A program made the translations under genes and the position numbers. From CAYNNQ01 sp964398785 (GTDB lineage Bacteria > Desulfobacterota > Desulfovibrionia > Desulfovibrionales > Desulfonatronovibrionaceae), in NCBI GenBank assembly GCA_964398785.1, contig CAYNNQ010000004.1, positions 46,087 to 110,086 of the forward strand: 64,000 bases of DNA, read 5' to 3'. Positions 45,837 through 54,592 of this stretch are shown here, one piece after another (the first letter of the stretch is position 1; each line of letters opens with the position of its first letter). The notes under the pieces are model-generated. The model was not told the origin of the DNA and searched no databases. It worked only from the letters and a program-made list of their open reading frames with translations.

Positions 45837-47452
45837 CCACGAGTCCTAAAACAAACGCCCCTGCGGAGCTTAAGAAAGAAATCGCCAAAAGGCGGACATT
45901 TGGGATTATCAGCCATCCGGACGCGGGCAAGACCACGCTTACAGAAAAGTTGCTCCTTTTTGGGGGGGCGATCCAGAATGCTGGTTCCATAAAGGCAAGA
46001 AAGGCCTCCAGACACGCCAGGTCGGACTGGATGAAAGTGGAGCAGGAACGGGGGATCTCGGTTACCACGTCAGTGATGAAGTTTGAACATAAAGGTTTTG
46101 AAGTCAATCTTCTGGACACTCCCGGCCACGAAGACTTTTCCGAGGACACCTATCGGGTTTTGACCGCTGTGGATTCCGCGCTCATGGTTATAGATGCGGT
46201 AAAAGGGGTGGAGGCCCAGACCAAGAAGTTGATGCAGGTCTGTCGAATGCGTTCCACTCCGATAATGACCTTCATCAACAAGCTGGACCGTGAAGGACTG
46301 GACCCCTTTGAGCTTTTGGATGACATAGAGCACAACCTGGGAATTGAGGCCGCTCCTCTGACTTGGCCCATAGGAAGGGGAAAGAATTTTCAGGGTGTTT
46401 ACAACCTCTTAAATGAAGAAATTTGTTTTTTTCACCCCGTCGGGAGCAAGGAAAAAGTCCCTCGAGAAAAAGAAGTAATTACTGATTTAAATGGTCCCCG
46501 ACTAGATGATCTTGTGGGCGGGGCTGCAGCTGATAATCTACGTCAGGACATTGAACTTTTGCAGGGAGCAGGATATACATTCGATACACAGGCCTATTTA
46601 CAAGGCACGCGTACGCCGGTGTTTTTTGGCAGCGCGGTGAATAATTTCGGTATCCAGGAGCTTTTGGATGTCTTTGTCCGTTATGCGCCTCCCCCGCGTA
46701 AACGGCCGGCCCGGAGCAGGGAAGTCCATCCGGAAGAAGAGCAGTTTTCCGGGGTTGTCTTTAAAAATCAGGCCAATATGGATCCGGACCACAGGGATCG
46801 TATCGCTTTTTTGCGTATCTGTTCTGGAAAGTTTGAACAGGGTATGCGTATCCGGCATCATCGATTGCAAAAGAACATGAATCTTTCCAATGCGATTATT
46901 TTCATGGCCCGGGACCGCCAGGGTGCGGATACCGCCTGGCCCGGGGATATTATCGGAGTGCACAATCACGGTACACTAAAGATCGGGGATTCTTTGACCA
47001 CTAAAGAGCCGCTGCAGTTTTTGGGCATCCCTAATTTTGCGCCGGAATATTTCCGGCGGGTAATTTTAAAGGACCCTTTCAAGGCCAAGCAATTGGGCAA
47101 GGGGCTCTCCCAGCTGACCGAGGAGGGGACCATTCAGGTCTTTCGTCCCATGCACGGCCGGGACTATATCCTGGGGGCAGTGGGGGCATTGCAGTTTGAC
47201 ATCACCGCAGGAAGGCTGGCCACTGAGTATGGAGTGCAGGCCACTTACGAACCCGTGGATGTTTATGCCGTGCGTTGGATTTCCTCTGAAAATCCCAAAA
47301 AGCTAAAGGATCTCATGGGCAGATATCCCCAGGATGTGGCCGAGGATTTTGAAGGATTTCCCGCCCTTTTCTTTTCTTCTTCCTGGAGATTGGAAAATAC
47401 CCGAGAAAATTGGCCGGATATAGATTTTATGCAGGTGCGGGAGTATAACTAG
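45833..47452 (+). CDS. prfC: Peptide chain release factor 3
   Basis: RF3 is the GTPase that recycles RF1 and RF2 after termination. The 539-residue protein shows the P-loop SHPDAGKTTLTEKLLLFGG, the switch region SVTTSVMKFE, DTPGHEDFSEDTYRVLTAVD and the guanine motif TFINKLDREG. The RF3-specific C-terminal domain (HGRDYILGAVGALQFDI; YEPVDVYAVRWI) separates it from EF-G. Its ATG overlaps the stop of the upstream zinc-finger gene. Its stop codon, TAG, lies within the terminal repeat of element R2, so the last codons may have been altered by the insertion. Confidence 0.95.
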   Translation: MTTSPKTNAPAELKKEIAKRRTFGIISHPDAGKTTLTEKLLLFGGAIQNAGSIKARKASRHARSDWMKVEQERGISVTTSVMKFEHKGFEVNLLDTPGHEDFSEDTYRVLTAVDSALMVIDAVKGVEAQTKKLMQVCRMRSTPIMTFINKLDREGLDPFELLDDIEHNLGIEAAPLTWPIGRGKNFQGVYNLLNEEICFFHPVGSKEKVPREKEVITDLNGPRLDDLVGGAAADNLRQDIELLQGAGYTFDTQAYLQGTRTPVFFGSAVNNFGIQELLDVFVRYAPPPRKRPARSREVHPEEEQFSGVVFKNQANMDPDHRDRIAFLRICSGKFEQGMRIRHHRLQKNMNLSNAIIFMARDRQGADTAWPGDIIGVHNHGTLKIGDSLTTKEPLQFLGIPNFAPEYFRRVILKDPFKAKQLGKGLSQLTEEGTIQVFRPMHGRDYILGAVGALQFDITAGRLATEYGVQATYEPVDVYAVRWISSENPKKLKDLMGRYPQDVAEDFEGFPALFFSSSWRLENTRENWPDIDFMQVREYN

Positions 47453-47638
47453 TTCTTATCCGGAAATTCAAAAATTTTCGGGTTTAGATATGTCGCGTTC
47501 CCAATTCGGAAAGGGGATTTTTGCCCTGTTTAACAAGGAAATTAAGTAATTATGAGCGAGCGTATCTTAATACGTGATCGAATAATTACGAAAATTGACG
47601 CCGCTAAAATGGAACGGGGCCATTTCCGGATGGAACTA
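47450..47638. repeat. Dispersed repeat family R2, copy 2 (MITE-like)
   Basis: This 189 bp element has inverted ends: TAGTTCTTATCCGGAAAT on the left and ATTTCCGGATGGAACTA on the right (most bases pair). It matches 9459-9651 along its length. The left end supplies the prfC stop codon and the right end lies 16 bases before the antiporter gene, filling the whole gap. Confidence 0.82.
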
Positions 47639-47654
47639 ATCTAGAGAAGAGGCT

Positions 47655-49415
47655 ATGGAATATACCCTGAGCATAGCGGTGATTATCCTGGTAGGCTTTT
47701 TTTTCGGGGAAGCTGCCGAAAAATTTATGCTCCCCAAGGTGAGCGGTTATATCCTGGCCGGGATTTTTTTCAAGCTTTTCACTTTCCCTACAGTACCTCC
47801 GGACTTCCATCACCGGGCGGATTTTTTCATCGATATTGCCTTGGCCTTCATTACCTTTTCCGTGGGAGGCTCTCTGCTTTTTTCCAAAATGAAGCGCTTG
47901 GGCAAGGCCGTTCTGGGCATTGCTTTTTTCGAGGTCGGGTTTTCCGTAATACTGGTGGTGGGAGCTTTTCTTCTACTATCTCATCTTTTCGCCCCCTACC
48001 TGCCTGCCTCCTGGATTGAGCTGGCCCTCCCTCTCAGCCTCCTTTTCGGTTCTTTTGCAGCCCCCACGGATCCGGCCACTATTCTGGCGGTTACCCATGA
48101 GTATCAGGCATCCGGGGAGGTCTCCTCCTCCATAATGGGGGTTGCTGCTGTGGATGATGCCCTGGGGATAGTCATTTTTAGCATTGGTGTGGCTGTTGCT
48201 CGGGTTTTTGTCTCGCAATCCGGGCTGGAGATGGGCGCGGTTCTGCTTTCCCCTTTAATAGAGATAATTGGCGGGGTGTTTATCGGAGGGACCTTCGGGT
48301 GGCTTTTCAATAAGACGACTCTATCCCTTCCTCGCCTGGGGAAGGGAGCGATGGTCGTCCTGGTTCTGGGCTCCATCTCCTTGTGCTTCAGTCTCGCCCA
48401 TATGCTAAGTTGCGATGAATTGCTGTCCACCATGGCCATGGGAGGTGTGGTGGGGAATTTCAATCCGCGGCGACAGAGTATCTTTCAGGTTCTGGAAGAG
48501 TACATCGAAGAGCTTGTTTTTGTCCTCTTTTTTGTTTTCAGTGGTATGTATTTTAAGATTTCCGCCCTGAGTTCGGCTTATCCCTTCATTATTGTATTTG
48601 TTTTGTTTCGCTCTCTGGGCAAGTTGAGCGGGGCCAGTGTAGGCGGGTATCTGGCGGGTGCCCCGGATTCTGTGCGGCGATACACCGGCCTGGGGCTTAT
48701 GCCTCAGGGAGGGATAGTTATAGGTCTGGCCCTCCTAGTACAGGAAGACCCTGCTTTTTCCAGCGTTTCTTCCTGGTTTATAAGCACGGTTATAGGGGCG
48801 ACCATAATACACGAACTACTGGGGCCTATTTTCGTTAAGACCGGCTTGCACAAGGCCGGGGAAAAATTCATGGCCCGGCAGCGGCAAAGCGGCGAGGCAA
48901 AAGCGGCTGTGGCTTCTGCCCGGGACTCCGCCGAGGAGGAAAGATTCCTGTTTTCCGAGCTCTTGCATACGTACACGGTTCGCGATTTAAAGGACAAGAT
49001 CCTGGAGGTATCCAAAGTCCCCGAGGGCATGAGTTTTTTCCATTTCAAGAAGACATTCATGAGCACCGCCCAAGAGTATTTTCCAGTGGTCAATGCGCAA
49101 GGGGAATTTATCGGTATATTTTCCCTGGGGGATGTCCGGAGTCTGCTTTTGAGTAGCGAGGTGGATGAGGTTTTGGTGGTACAGGATATAGCCAAAACAC
49201 CCGTGATATATACTACCCCGGCGGATAGTCTGTATACCGTGATTTCCAAGTGCGCCCGGAAGAACCTGGGCGCCATACCGGTGGTGGAGGAGGGGGATCC
49301 CGGAAAGCTGTTGGGTTTCCTCCGATACAAAGAGGTGATTCTTTTTTACGAAAAAGAGGCGAAAAAATACGCCGGGAATCGTGTGGATAAGGAATCCGCT
49401 TCCGTGTCTGCCTAA
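47655..49415 (+). CDS. CPA2-type cation:proton antiporter with CBS domains
   Basis: The N-terminal 390 residues form a monovalent cation:proton antiporter (KefB/GerN type) with about 12 membrane segments. The ion-binding region is seen in LLFGSFAAPTDPATILAVT and SIMGVAAVDDALGIVIF, with the conserved aspartate pair, and in GLMPQGGIVIGLALLVQ. Residues about 440-575 form a CBS pair (FIGIFSLGDVRSLLLSSEVD; LGAIPVVEEGDPGKLLGFLR), a nucleotide-sensing regulatory unit not found on most KefB-type antiporters. K+ or Na+ exchange is possible. Confidence 0.87.
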   Translation: MEYTLSIAVIILVGFFFGEAAEKFMLPKVSGYILAGIFFKLFTFPTVPPDFHHRADFFIDIALAFITFSVGGSLLFSKMKRLGKAVLGIAFFEVGFSVILVVGAFLLLSHLFAPYLPASWIELALPLSLLFGSFAAPTDPATILAVTHEYQASGEVSSSIMGVAAVDDALGIVIFSIGVAVARVFVSQSGLEMGAVLLSPLIEIIGGVFIGGTFGWLFNKTTLSLPRLGKGAMVVLVLGSISLCFSLAHMLSCDELLSTMAMGGVVGNFNPRRQSIFQVLEEYIEELVFVLFFVFSGMYFKISALSSAYPFIIVFVLFRSLGKLSGASVGGYLAGAPDSVRRYTGLGLMPQGGIVIGLALLVQEDPAFSSVSSWFISTVIGATIIHELLGPIFVKTGLHKAGEKFMARQRQSGEAKAAVASARDSAEEERFLFSELLHTYTVRDLKDKILEVSKVPEGMSFFHFKKTFMSTAQEYFPVVNAQGEFIGIFSLGDVRSLLLSSEVDEVLVVQDIAKTPVIYTTPADSLYTVISKCARKNLGAIPVVEEGDPGKLLGFLRYKEVILFYEKEAKKYAGNRVDKESASVSA

Positions 49416-49450
49416 AAGAGTGTCCTGCAACGTCTGAAAAGGAGTCCGGG

Positions 49451-49858
49451 ATGGATTGGGGAAATAGAAAATTGTTTGTCCGGGAAGAAGAATTGGACTG
49501 GGAAACCTGGCAGGACAGGGACCTGAAACAGGCTTGCCCCGTGTACTGGAAGACCTTGACCGACGGGGAGAATTCCGGAGCGGGCAATGTGGTCACCGGA
49601 ATTTTCGTCGTCCCGGTAAAAGGGACATTTCTGCGGCATTACCATCCGCAGCAGGAGATCTATTATGTTTTAAGCGGCCGGGGGCAGCTTAAAATAGACT
49701 CCGAATCCACGGAGGTGCGGGCGGGGACAACCGTGCTTATCCCGGGAAACGCCCGGCACTGCCTGAAAAACACCGGAGAAGAGGAACTCCGGGTATTTTA
49801 CATGTTTCCCGCGCCTTCCCTTTCCGAAGTGGATTATCACTTTGTGGATTTTGAATGA
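49451..49858 (+). CDS. Cupin domain protein
   Basis: This 135-residue cupin has metal-binding motif 1 in RHYHPQQEIYYVLSGRGQL and motif 2 in TVLIPGNARHCLKNTGEEEL. The first 45 residues (ending GAGNVVTGIFVVP) lead into the barrel. It follows the antiporter by 35 bases with AAAAGGAG before the start, so the two are probably in one transcript. The substrate is unknown. Confidence 0.83.
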   Translation: MDWGNRKLFVREEELDWETWQDRDLKQACPVYWKTLTDGENSGAGNVVTGIFVVPVKGTFLRHYHPQQEIYYVLSGRGQLKIDSESTEVRAGTTVLIPGNARHCLKNTGEEELRVFYMFPAPSLSEVDYHFVDFE

Positions 49859-49965
49859 GTCCCTAAAAGTCTCGACCCATGGTGAACAGATATAAAAACA
49901 AGCACGAAGCTCATGAAGCTCCCGAAGATAAAATTTGACCCAATTTATTAACTGCCGCACGGCTA

Positions 49966-50076
49966 GTTACTGCTTTTTTTGCAAATCCGGGCCGAACCGG
50001 CTGTAGAACTCTTCAACTATTTTTTCCTCGGAGTCAGTGGAGAGAATACGCTCTTTCCTCCTGTTCCTGCGAAACA
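49966..50076 (-). pseudogene. C-terminal fragment of an unrecognised protein
   Basis: A 36-codon minus-strand frame ends SEEKIVEEFYSRFGPDLQKK and stop. Its composition looks like the acidic-basic tail of a real protein, but it has no ribosome site and the region before it is not coding. I cannot name the family. The remaining bases of 49859-50383 hold nothing recognisable. Confidence 0.35.
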
Positions 50077-50383
50077 TGAGGAAAAATTTCTCCGCGCGGC
50101 GCGGGGAAGATAAATATTGCCCTGCCCCCGCCTCAGGGGCGGGGCGATTCCCTCCTTATCTCTTGCTCCTGCCTTTGCTCTGTGCCTCAAGGGTCGCTTC
50201 GACCCGCTGTGTCCAGCACATATTCCGGAGGAATAGGTGCCGGAGGCGTGAGATATCCTTTTTCTTTACGCCTTTAAAAGGTACGTCTTATCCGGATGGG
50301 CTTTTTCTCTTTGTTTAAGAACAGTGCATCTGCTTCCTTTTAAACCGTTATGCTCCGTAAAACAACCCTTTGCCGCATTGAAT

Positions 50384-50514
50384 GAGGCGCCTGCAAAAAA
50401 TATATTTTTGCAGGCAGTGTTAAGTTTTAAGTTGAAAGTTTTAAGTAAAATCATAAGGTTATAAAGTTTAATCTGTGCGTTTAACTCCAGTATTCGACTT
50501 TTTGCAGATGCCTC
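50384..50514 (+). repeat. Dispersed repeat family R5, copy 2 (MITE-like)
   Basis: This 131 bp element has 16-base terminal inverted repeats with two mismatches: GAGGCGCCTGCAAAAA at the left and TTTTTGCAGATGCCTC at the right. Inside, the left end forms a further hairpin (GCCTGCAAAAAATA/TATTTTTGCAGGC). It is the inverted counterpart of 22788-22908. It lies 150 bases before the hydrogenase small subunit gene, so it could affect its promoter. Confidence 0.8.
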
Positions 50515-50664
50515 TTGAATGTAGCGGGCGGGTACGCATTTCAATAGATACGGTCAATAATATACAGGCCTAACTATTTAAACAATGTATTTGTCATATC
50601 GCTGTCGATCCTGCATACATCAAAATGAAAATGTATCATAACCCATCATCATAATTGGAGGTGC

Positions 50665-51624
50665 ATGATGAAGTATTCAGTCGGGCTGGGGAACAGCGAT
50701 CCCATGGAGCGTCTGGAAGCGCGGGAAGTTTCCAGGCGGGATTTTATGAAGTTCTGTACCACGGTGGCTGTGGTCATGGGCATGGGGCCGGCGTTCGCCC
50801 CCAAGGTGGCCGCGGCGCTCACGGACAAGAAGAGGCCTTCGGTGGTCTGGCTGCACAATGCTGAATGCACCGGATGCTCGGAATCCGTGCTCCGGAGCGT
50901 GGAGCCGGTAAGCGTTTCCGACTTGGTCCTGGACACCATTTCCCTGGATTATCACGAGACTTTGATGGCCACGGCCGGGGAGAGGGCCGAGGATGTCCTG
51001 CACCGGGCGGTGGAGGATGAAAACGGTTTTATCTGCGTGATCGAGGGCGCGATTCCGACCAAGGATACCGGCATATACGGCAAGATCGCCGGAAAGACCA
51101 TGCTGGACATCTGCAGGGATATCGCTCCCAAGGCAACGGCGACGATATCTATCGGTGCCTGCGCCTGCTACGGCGGGGTGCAGGCGGCCGCACCCAATCC
51201 CACCGGCGCCAAGGGGATAAACGACGCTTTGGGTAAGCACGGGGTCAAGGCAATCAATATAGCCGGGTGTCCGCCCAACCCGTACAATTTCGTGGGCACG
51301 GTAGTTCATCTTCTGACCAAGGGCATGCCCGAGCTGGATTCCTTCAATCGGCCGCTTATGTTCTACGGGCAGACCGTGCATGAGAACTGTCCGCGGCTCA
51401 AGCATTTCGATGCCGCGGAGTTCGCACCTTCCTTCGACTCCGAGGAGGCCAGGAAGGGCTGGTGCCTGTACGAGCTGGGGTGCAAAGGACCGTATACCTA
51501 CAACAATTGCCCCCAGGTCAAGTTCAATCAGACCAACTGGCCGGTGGAAGCCGGGCATCCGTGCATCGGGTGCAGCGAGCCGGATTTTTGGGACTACATG
51601 GCCCCGTTTTACGTGCCGCAGTAA
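50665..51624 (+). CDS. Periplasmic [NiFe] hydrogenase small subunit (HynB type)
   Basis: This subunit carries the three iron-sulfur clusters of an H2-uptake hydrogenase. The Tat signal is seen as SRRDFMKFCTTVAVVMG, so the folded dimer is exported. The mature protein has the proximal cluster cysteines in HNAECTGCSESVLR, GACACYGGVQ and NIAGCPPNP, and the distal and medial sites in NCPRLKHF, CLYELGCKGP and HPCIGCSEPDFWD. At 319 residues it matches Desulfovibrio HynB. GGAGG precedes the ATG. The large subunit gene follows 54 bp later. Confidence 0.94.
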   Translation: MMKYSVGLGNSDPMERLEAREVSRRDFMKFCTTVAVVMGMGPAFAPKVAAALTDKKRPSVVWLHNAECTGCSESVLRSVEPVSVSDLVLDTISLDYHETLMATAGERAEDVLHRAVEDENGFICVIEGAIPTKDTGIYGKIAGKTMLDICRDIAPKATATISIGACACYGGVQAAAPNPTGAKGINDALGKHGVKAINIAGCPPNPYNFVGTVVHLLTKGMPELDSFNRPLMFYGQTVHENCPRLKHFDAAEFAPSFDSEEARKGWCLYELGCKGPYTYNNCPQVKFNQTNWPVEAGHPCIGCSEPDFWDYMAPFYVPQ

Positions 51625-51678
51625 CGATTGCCGCGCGGATAATCAAGAATCAGAGATTTTTCCCATAAAGGAGGTAAT

Positions 51679-53379
51679 ATGTCCGGTTGCAAAGTAAGTC
51701 AGGCCCCGGCCGCCGCCGCGGGTCCCCGAGGGAGTTTCACCGGCCCCATAACGGTGGATCCGGTTACCCGTATTGAAGGCCATTTGCGCATAGAAGTGGA
51801 AGTGGAGAACGGAAAGGTCAAGAATGCCTGGAGTTCCCCCCAGCTCTTTCGCGGGCTGGAACTCATTCTCAGGGGACGGGATCCCCGGGATGCCCAACAT
51901 ATAACCCAGAGGGCCTGCGGGGTGTGCACCTATGTGCACGCCCTGGCCTCGGTGCGCAGCGTGGATGATGCCGTGAACGTGGACATCCCGGACAACGCCC
52001 GGCTGGTCCGCAATCTGGTCATGGGCGCGCAGTACCTGCATGATCATATCGTCCATTTTTATCAGCTGCACGCCCTGGACTGGGTGGATGCGGTAAAAGC
52101 GCTTGAAGCCGATCCGCAAAAGGCGGCCAAAATAGCCAATCAGGCCTATCCCCGGAAGACCACCGCGGCCGGCCTGAAGGATGTGCAAAAGCAGCTGCAG
52201 GCCCTGGTGGACCGGGGGCAGCTGGGAATTTTCAACAACGCCTATTTCCTGGGCGGGAACAAGGCCTATTATCTGGAGCCGGAACTCGATCTGATCGCGG
52301 TCTCCCACTATCTGCAGGCGCTTAAACTGCAGATCAAGGCCGCGCGGGCCATGGCCGTATTCGGGGCCAAAAACCCGCATACCCAGTTCACGGTTACCGG
52401 GGGGATAACCAATTACGGCGCCCTGACTGCGGAAAGGATCTCCGAATTCCGCAGTCTTTGGAAGGAGACCCAGTCCTTTGTGGAGGAAGTCTATCTCCCG
52501 GACGTTTTGGTCATCGGCAAGCAGTATCTGGATTGGTCGGATATCGGCGGCTGCAGCAATTATTTGAGCTTCGGGGAGTTCCCCAAAGACGAAAGGGATC
52601 TAGATTCCAGATTCTTGCCCCCCGGGGTGATTTCCAACCGCGATCTGGCCGGAGTGAAAAAGTTCGATCCCGGGGAGATCGTCGAGGATATCCGGCACAG
52701 CTGGTACAAGGGGGAGAGCGGGCTGCATCCGTACAAGGGCGAGACCGATCCCATGTACACCAACCTGGAGGACAAGGATCGCTACTCCTGGATGAAGGCC
52801 CCGCGCTATCAGGGGGAAGCAATGGAAACCGGCCCCCTGGCCTCCATGCTTGTCGCCTATGCCAAGGGACACAAGGATGTAAAAAAGGCAGTGGACTATG
52901 TTTTGAGCGAACTCGGGGCCGGACCGGCGGTTCTGCATTCCACGCTCGGCCGAACCGCGGCCAGGTGCATAGAGACCTATGTTACCGGGAAAAGGATGGG
53001 TGCCTGGCTGGATCAGTTGGAGGAAAACGTACGCTCCGGCCGGAATAAAATCTATCAGGAATGGGAGATGCCGGATCAGGCCCAGGGCGTGGGGTTTGTC
53101 AACGCCCCGCGCGGGGCCCTCAGCCACTGGATCGTGATCGAGGACAAGGTGATCAAGAATTACCAGATGGTGGTTCCCTCCACCTGGAATCTGGGTCCGC
53201 GCTGCGCCGGGAACAAGCTGGGACCGGTGGAAGAGGCCCTGATCGGGACCCCGGTTTTTGACAGCTCCCGGCCCGTGGAGCTTCTGCGCACCGTGCACTC
53301 CTTTGACCCCTGCATCGCCTGCGGCGTGCACGTGATCGATTCCCGGACCAATCAGAGACACAAGTTCAGAGTGGTCTGA
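51679..53379 (+). CDS. Periplasmic [NiFe] hydrogenase large subunit (HynA type)
   Basis: This subunit binds the NiFe(CN)2CO active site. The N-terminal ligand motif is RACGVCTYVHALASVR and the C-terminal one is DPCIACGVH. The latter is followed by a 15-residue tail (VIDSRTNQRHKFRVV) that the maturation protease should remove after the histidine. All four ligand positions are cysteine codons, so this is not a selenium enzyme. The RIEGHLRIEVEVENG start is typical of group 1. It has no signal of its own and would travel with the Tat-tagged small subunit. The protease gene follows 111 bp later. Confidence 0.95.
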   Translation: MSGCKVSQAPAAAAGPRGSFTGPITVDPVTRIEGHLRIEVEVENGKVKNAWSSPQLFRGLELILRGRDPRDAQHITQRACGVCTYVHALASVRSVDDAVNVDIPDNARLVRNLVMGAQYLHDHIVHFYQLHALDWVDAVKALEADPQKAAKIANQAYPRKTTAAGLKDVQKQLQALVDRGQLGIFNNAYFLGGNKAYYLEPELDLIAVSHYLQALKLQIKAARAMAVFGAKNPHTQFTVTGGITNYGALTAERISEFRSLWKETQSFVEEVYLPDVLVIGKQYLDWSDIGGCSNYLSFGEFPKDERDLDSRFLPPGVISNRDLAGVKKFDPGEIVEDIRHSWYKGESGLHPYKGETDPMYTNLEDKDRYSWMKAPRYQGEAMETGPLASMLVAYAKGHKDVKKAVDYVLSELGAGPAVLHSTLGRTAARCIETYVTGKRMGAWLDQLEENVRSGRNKIYQEWEMPDQAQGVGFVNAPRGALSHWIVIEDKVIKNYQMVVPSTWNLGPRCAGNKLGPVEEALIGTPVFDSSRPVELLRTVHSFDPCIACGVHVIDSRTNQRHKFRVV

Positions 53380-53424
53380 TTTATCCGGAGTAGGCTAGTC
53401 CAAAGCGCTTTTAAAAAATGGGCG

Positions 53425-53450
53425 GGGACCGGAGGATTCCGGTCCCTTGC
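53425..53450. terminator. Hairpin between hydrogenase large subunit and protease genes
   Basis: GGGACCGGA and TCCGGTCCC pair across a short loop, followed by TTGCC with no T-run. It may stabilise the structural-gene mRNA rather than end transcription fully. Confidence 0.4.
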
Positions 53451-53490
53451 CTGTTATCCGCAAAGAGAAGAAGCCTGAACGAGGAGCAAC

Positions 53491-53988
53491 ATGGAGAAAA
53501 AGATACTGGTCCTGGGAGCGGGAAATATCCTGTTTACGGATGAGGGGGTTGGAGTCCGGGTTGTAGAGAAAATGCAGTCCAAATGTATTGTTTCCCCGAA
53601 TGTCACCCTGATGGACGGCGGGACCCTGGGGACCAAACTCCTGGATTATTTTATTCACTGCGACTTCCTCATAATCGTGGATGCGGTTCTCGGCGACGGG
53701 CGACCGGGCAGTGTCTACCGCCTGACCGGTTCGGATCTGCGCCGGAGCCTGGCCTTCAAGAATTCCCTGCACCAGACCGACCTGGAGGACACCCTGCTCT
53801 ATTGCGAGCTTATCGCCAAGCGTCCGGAGACTGTGGTTATAGGAGTGGAGCCTGAGGATATGGAAACGGCGGGGATGGATTTGAGCCCCGCACTCAACTC
53901 GGTAGTGCCGGAAATAATAATCAGGACAATGAAAGAGATACAAGACTGCGGCGGCCAATGCAGTTTTAAAAACGAGGCCGTTTGCTAG
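53491..53988 (+). CDS. Hydrogenase maturation protease (HyaD/HycI family)
   Basis: This 165-residue nickel-dependent endopeptidase should trim the C-terminus of the HynA-type large subunit. The family start VLGAGNILFTDEGVGVRVVE with its metal-binding acid, the second acid in DFLIIVDAVLGDGRPGSVY, and the later VIGVEPEDMETAGMDLSP are visible. It is placed directly after the large subunit gene, as in Desulfovibrio hyn operons. Confidence 0.9.
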   Translation: MEKKILVLGAGNILFTDEGVGVRVVEKMQSKCIVSPNVTLMDGGTLGTKLLDYFIHCDFLIIVDAVLGDGRPGSVYRLTGSDLRRSLAFKNSLHQTDLEDTLLYCELIAKRPETVVIGVEPEDMETAGMDLSPALNSVVPEIIIRTMKEIQDCGGQCSFKNEAVC

Positions 53989-54007
53989 CATCTAGTAGGG
54001 CCTATAC

Positions 54008-54592
54008 TTTTTAACAAAGTTGTTTTTTTTACCCGTGCATAGGCGGATGTGCATCTATTTTATTAGTATTATCCAGTCTTTTTCATGCTCCGCAGGGATA
54101 AAGCGGCTTGTATCCTTCCCAATAGCGGGTTTATTTCCGGAAAAATTTTTATCTCTCCGTATCGCGCACACCCGTAATAAATATATTCCAAAATCCCCGA
54201 ATCACAACTTATCTGCTGAAATTCTGCACCCATATTTGTTGCGAGCTATTTAGATCCTATGCATTTATTATATATGGATATAAATAGAGCCATGTAGCAA
54301 GCTAAAATTTTATCACCCGTAATCCTTATATCCCGGTTTGGGTAAATCCTAAAATAGAATATAACCGGGTACTGGTAAGACAATGCTTAAAATATGGATA
54401 GACTTGATTATAGAAAAATCCAATATGACGGAATGTTTATTATTATAAATTGCAATTTGACATCTACTCCCTTTTTACGGTCCAAAACAAGAGTATAGGA
54501 TATAAAATATACGTAAGCAGTATGTTTTATTAAACTGCATTTTAAATGCAAAGATAGAGATGTTGTTTTTTAAATGCCTTAAGGAGGTTAAA
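54008..54592. other. AT-rich intergenic region between the two hydrogenase operons
   Basis: AACAAAGTTGTTTTTTTT at about 54011-54030 is a weak terminator-like hairpin with a T-run. The remaining 560 bases are AT-rich and without recognisable genes. TTGACA occurs near 54457 but lacks a suitably spaced -10 box, so I do not call a promoter. The Hdr-Mvh promoter should lie in this region. Confidence 0.4.

Noticed and set aside
51679..53379. Possible [NiFeSe] hydrogenase with selenocysteine
   Set aside because: The C-terminal ligand motif is DPCIACGVH with ordinary cysteine codons and no in-frame TGA.
54457..54520. Sigma-70 promoter upstream of hdrA
   Set aside because: TTGACA is present but no -10 box lies at the right distance; TATAGGATATAAAAT is too far away.
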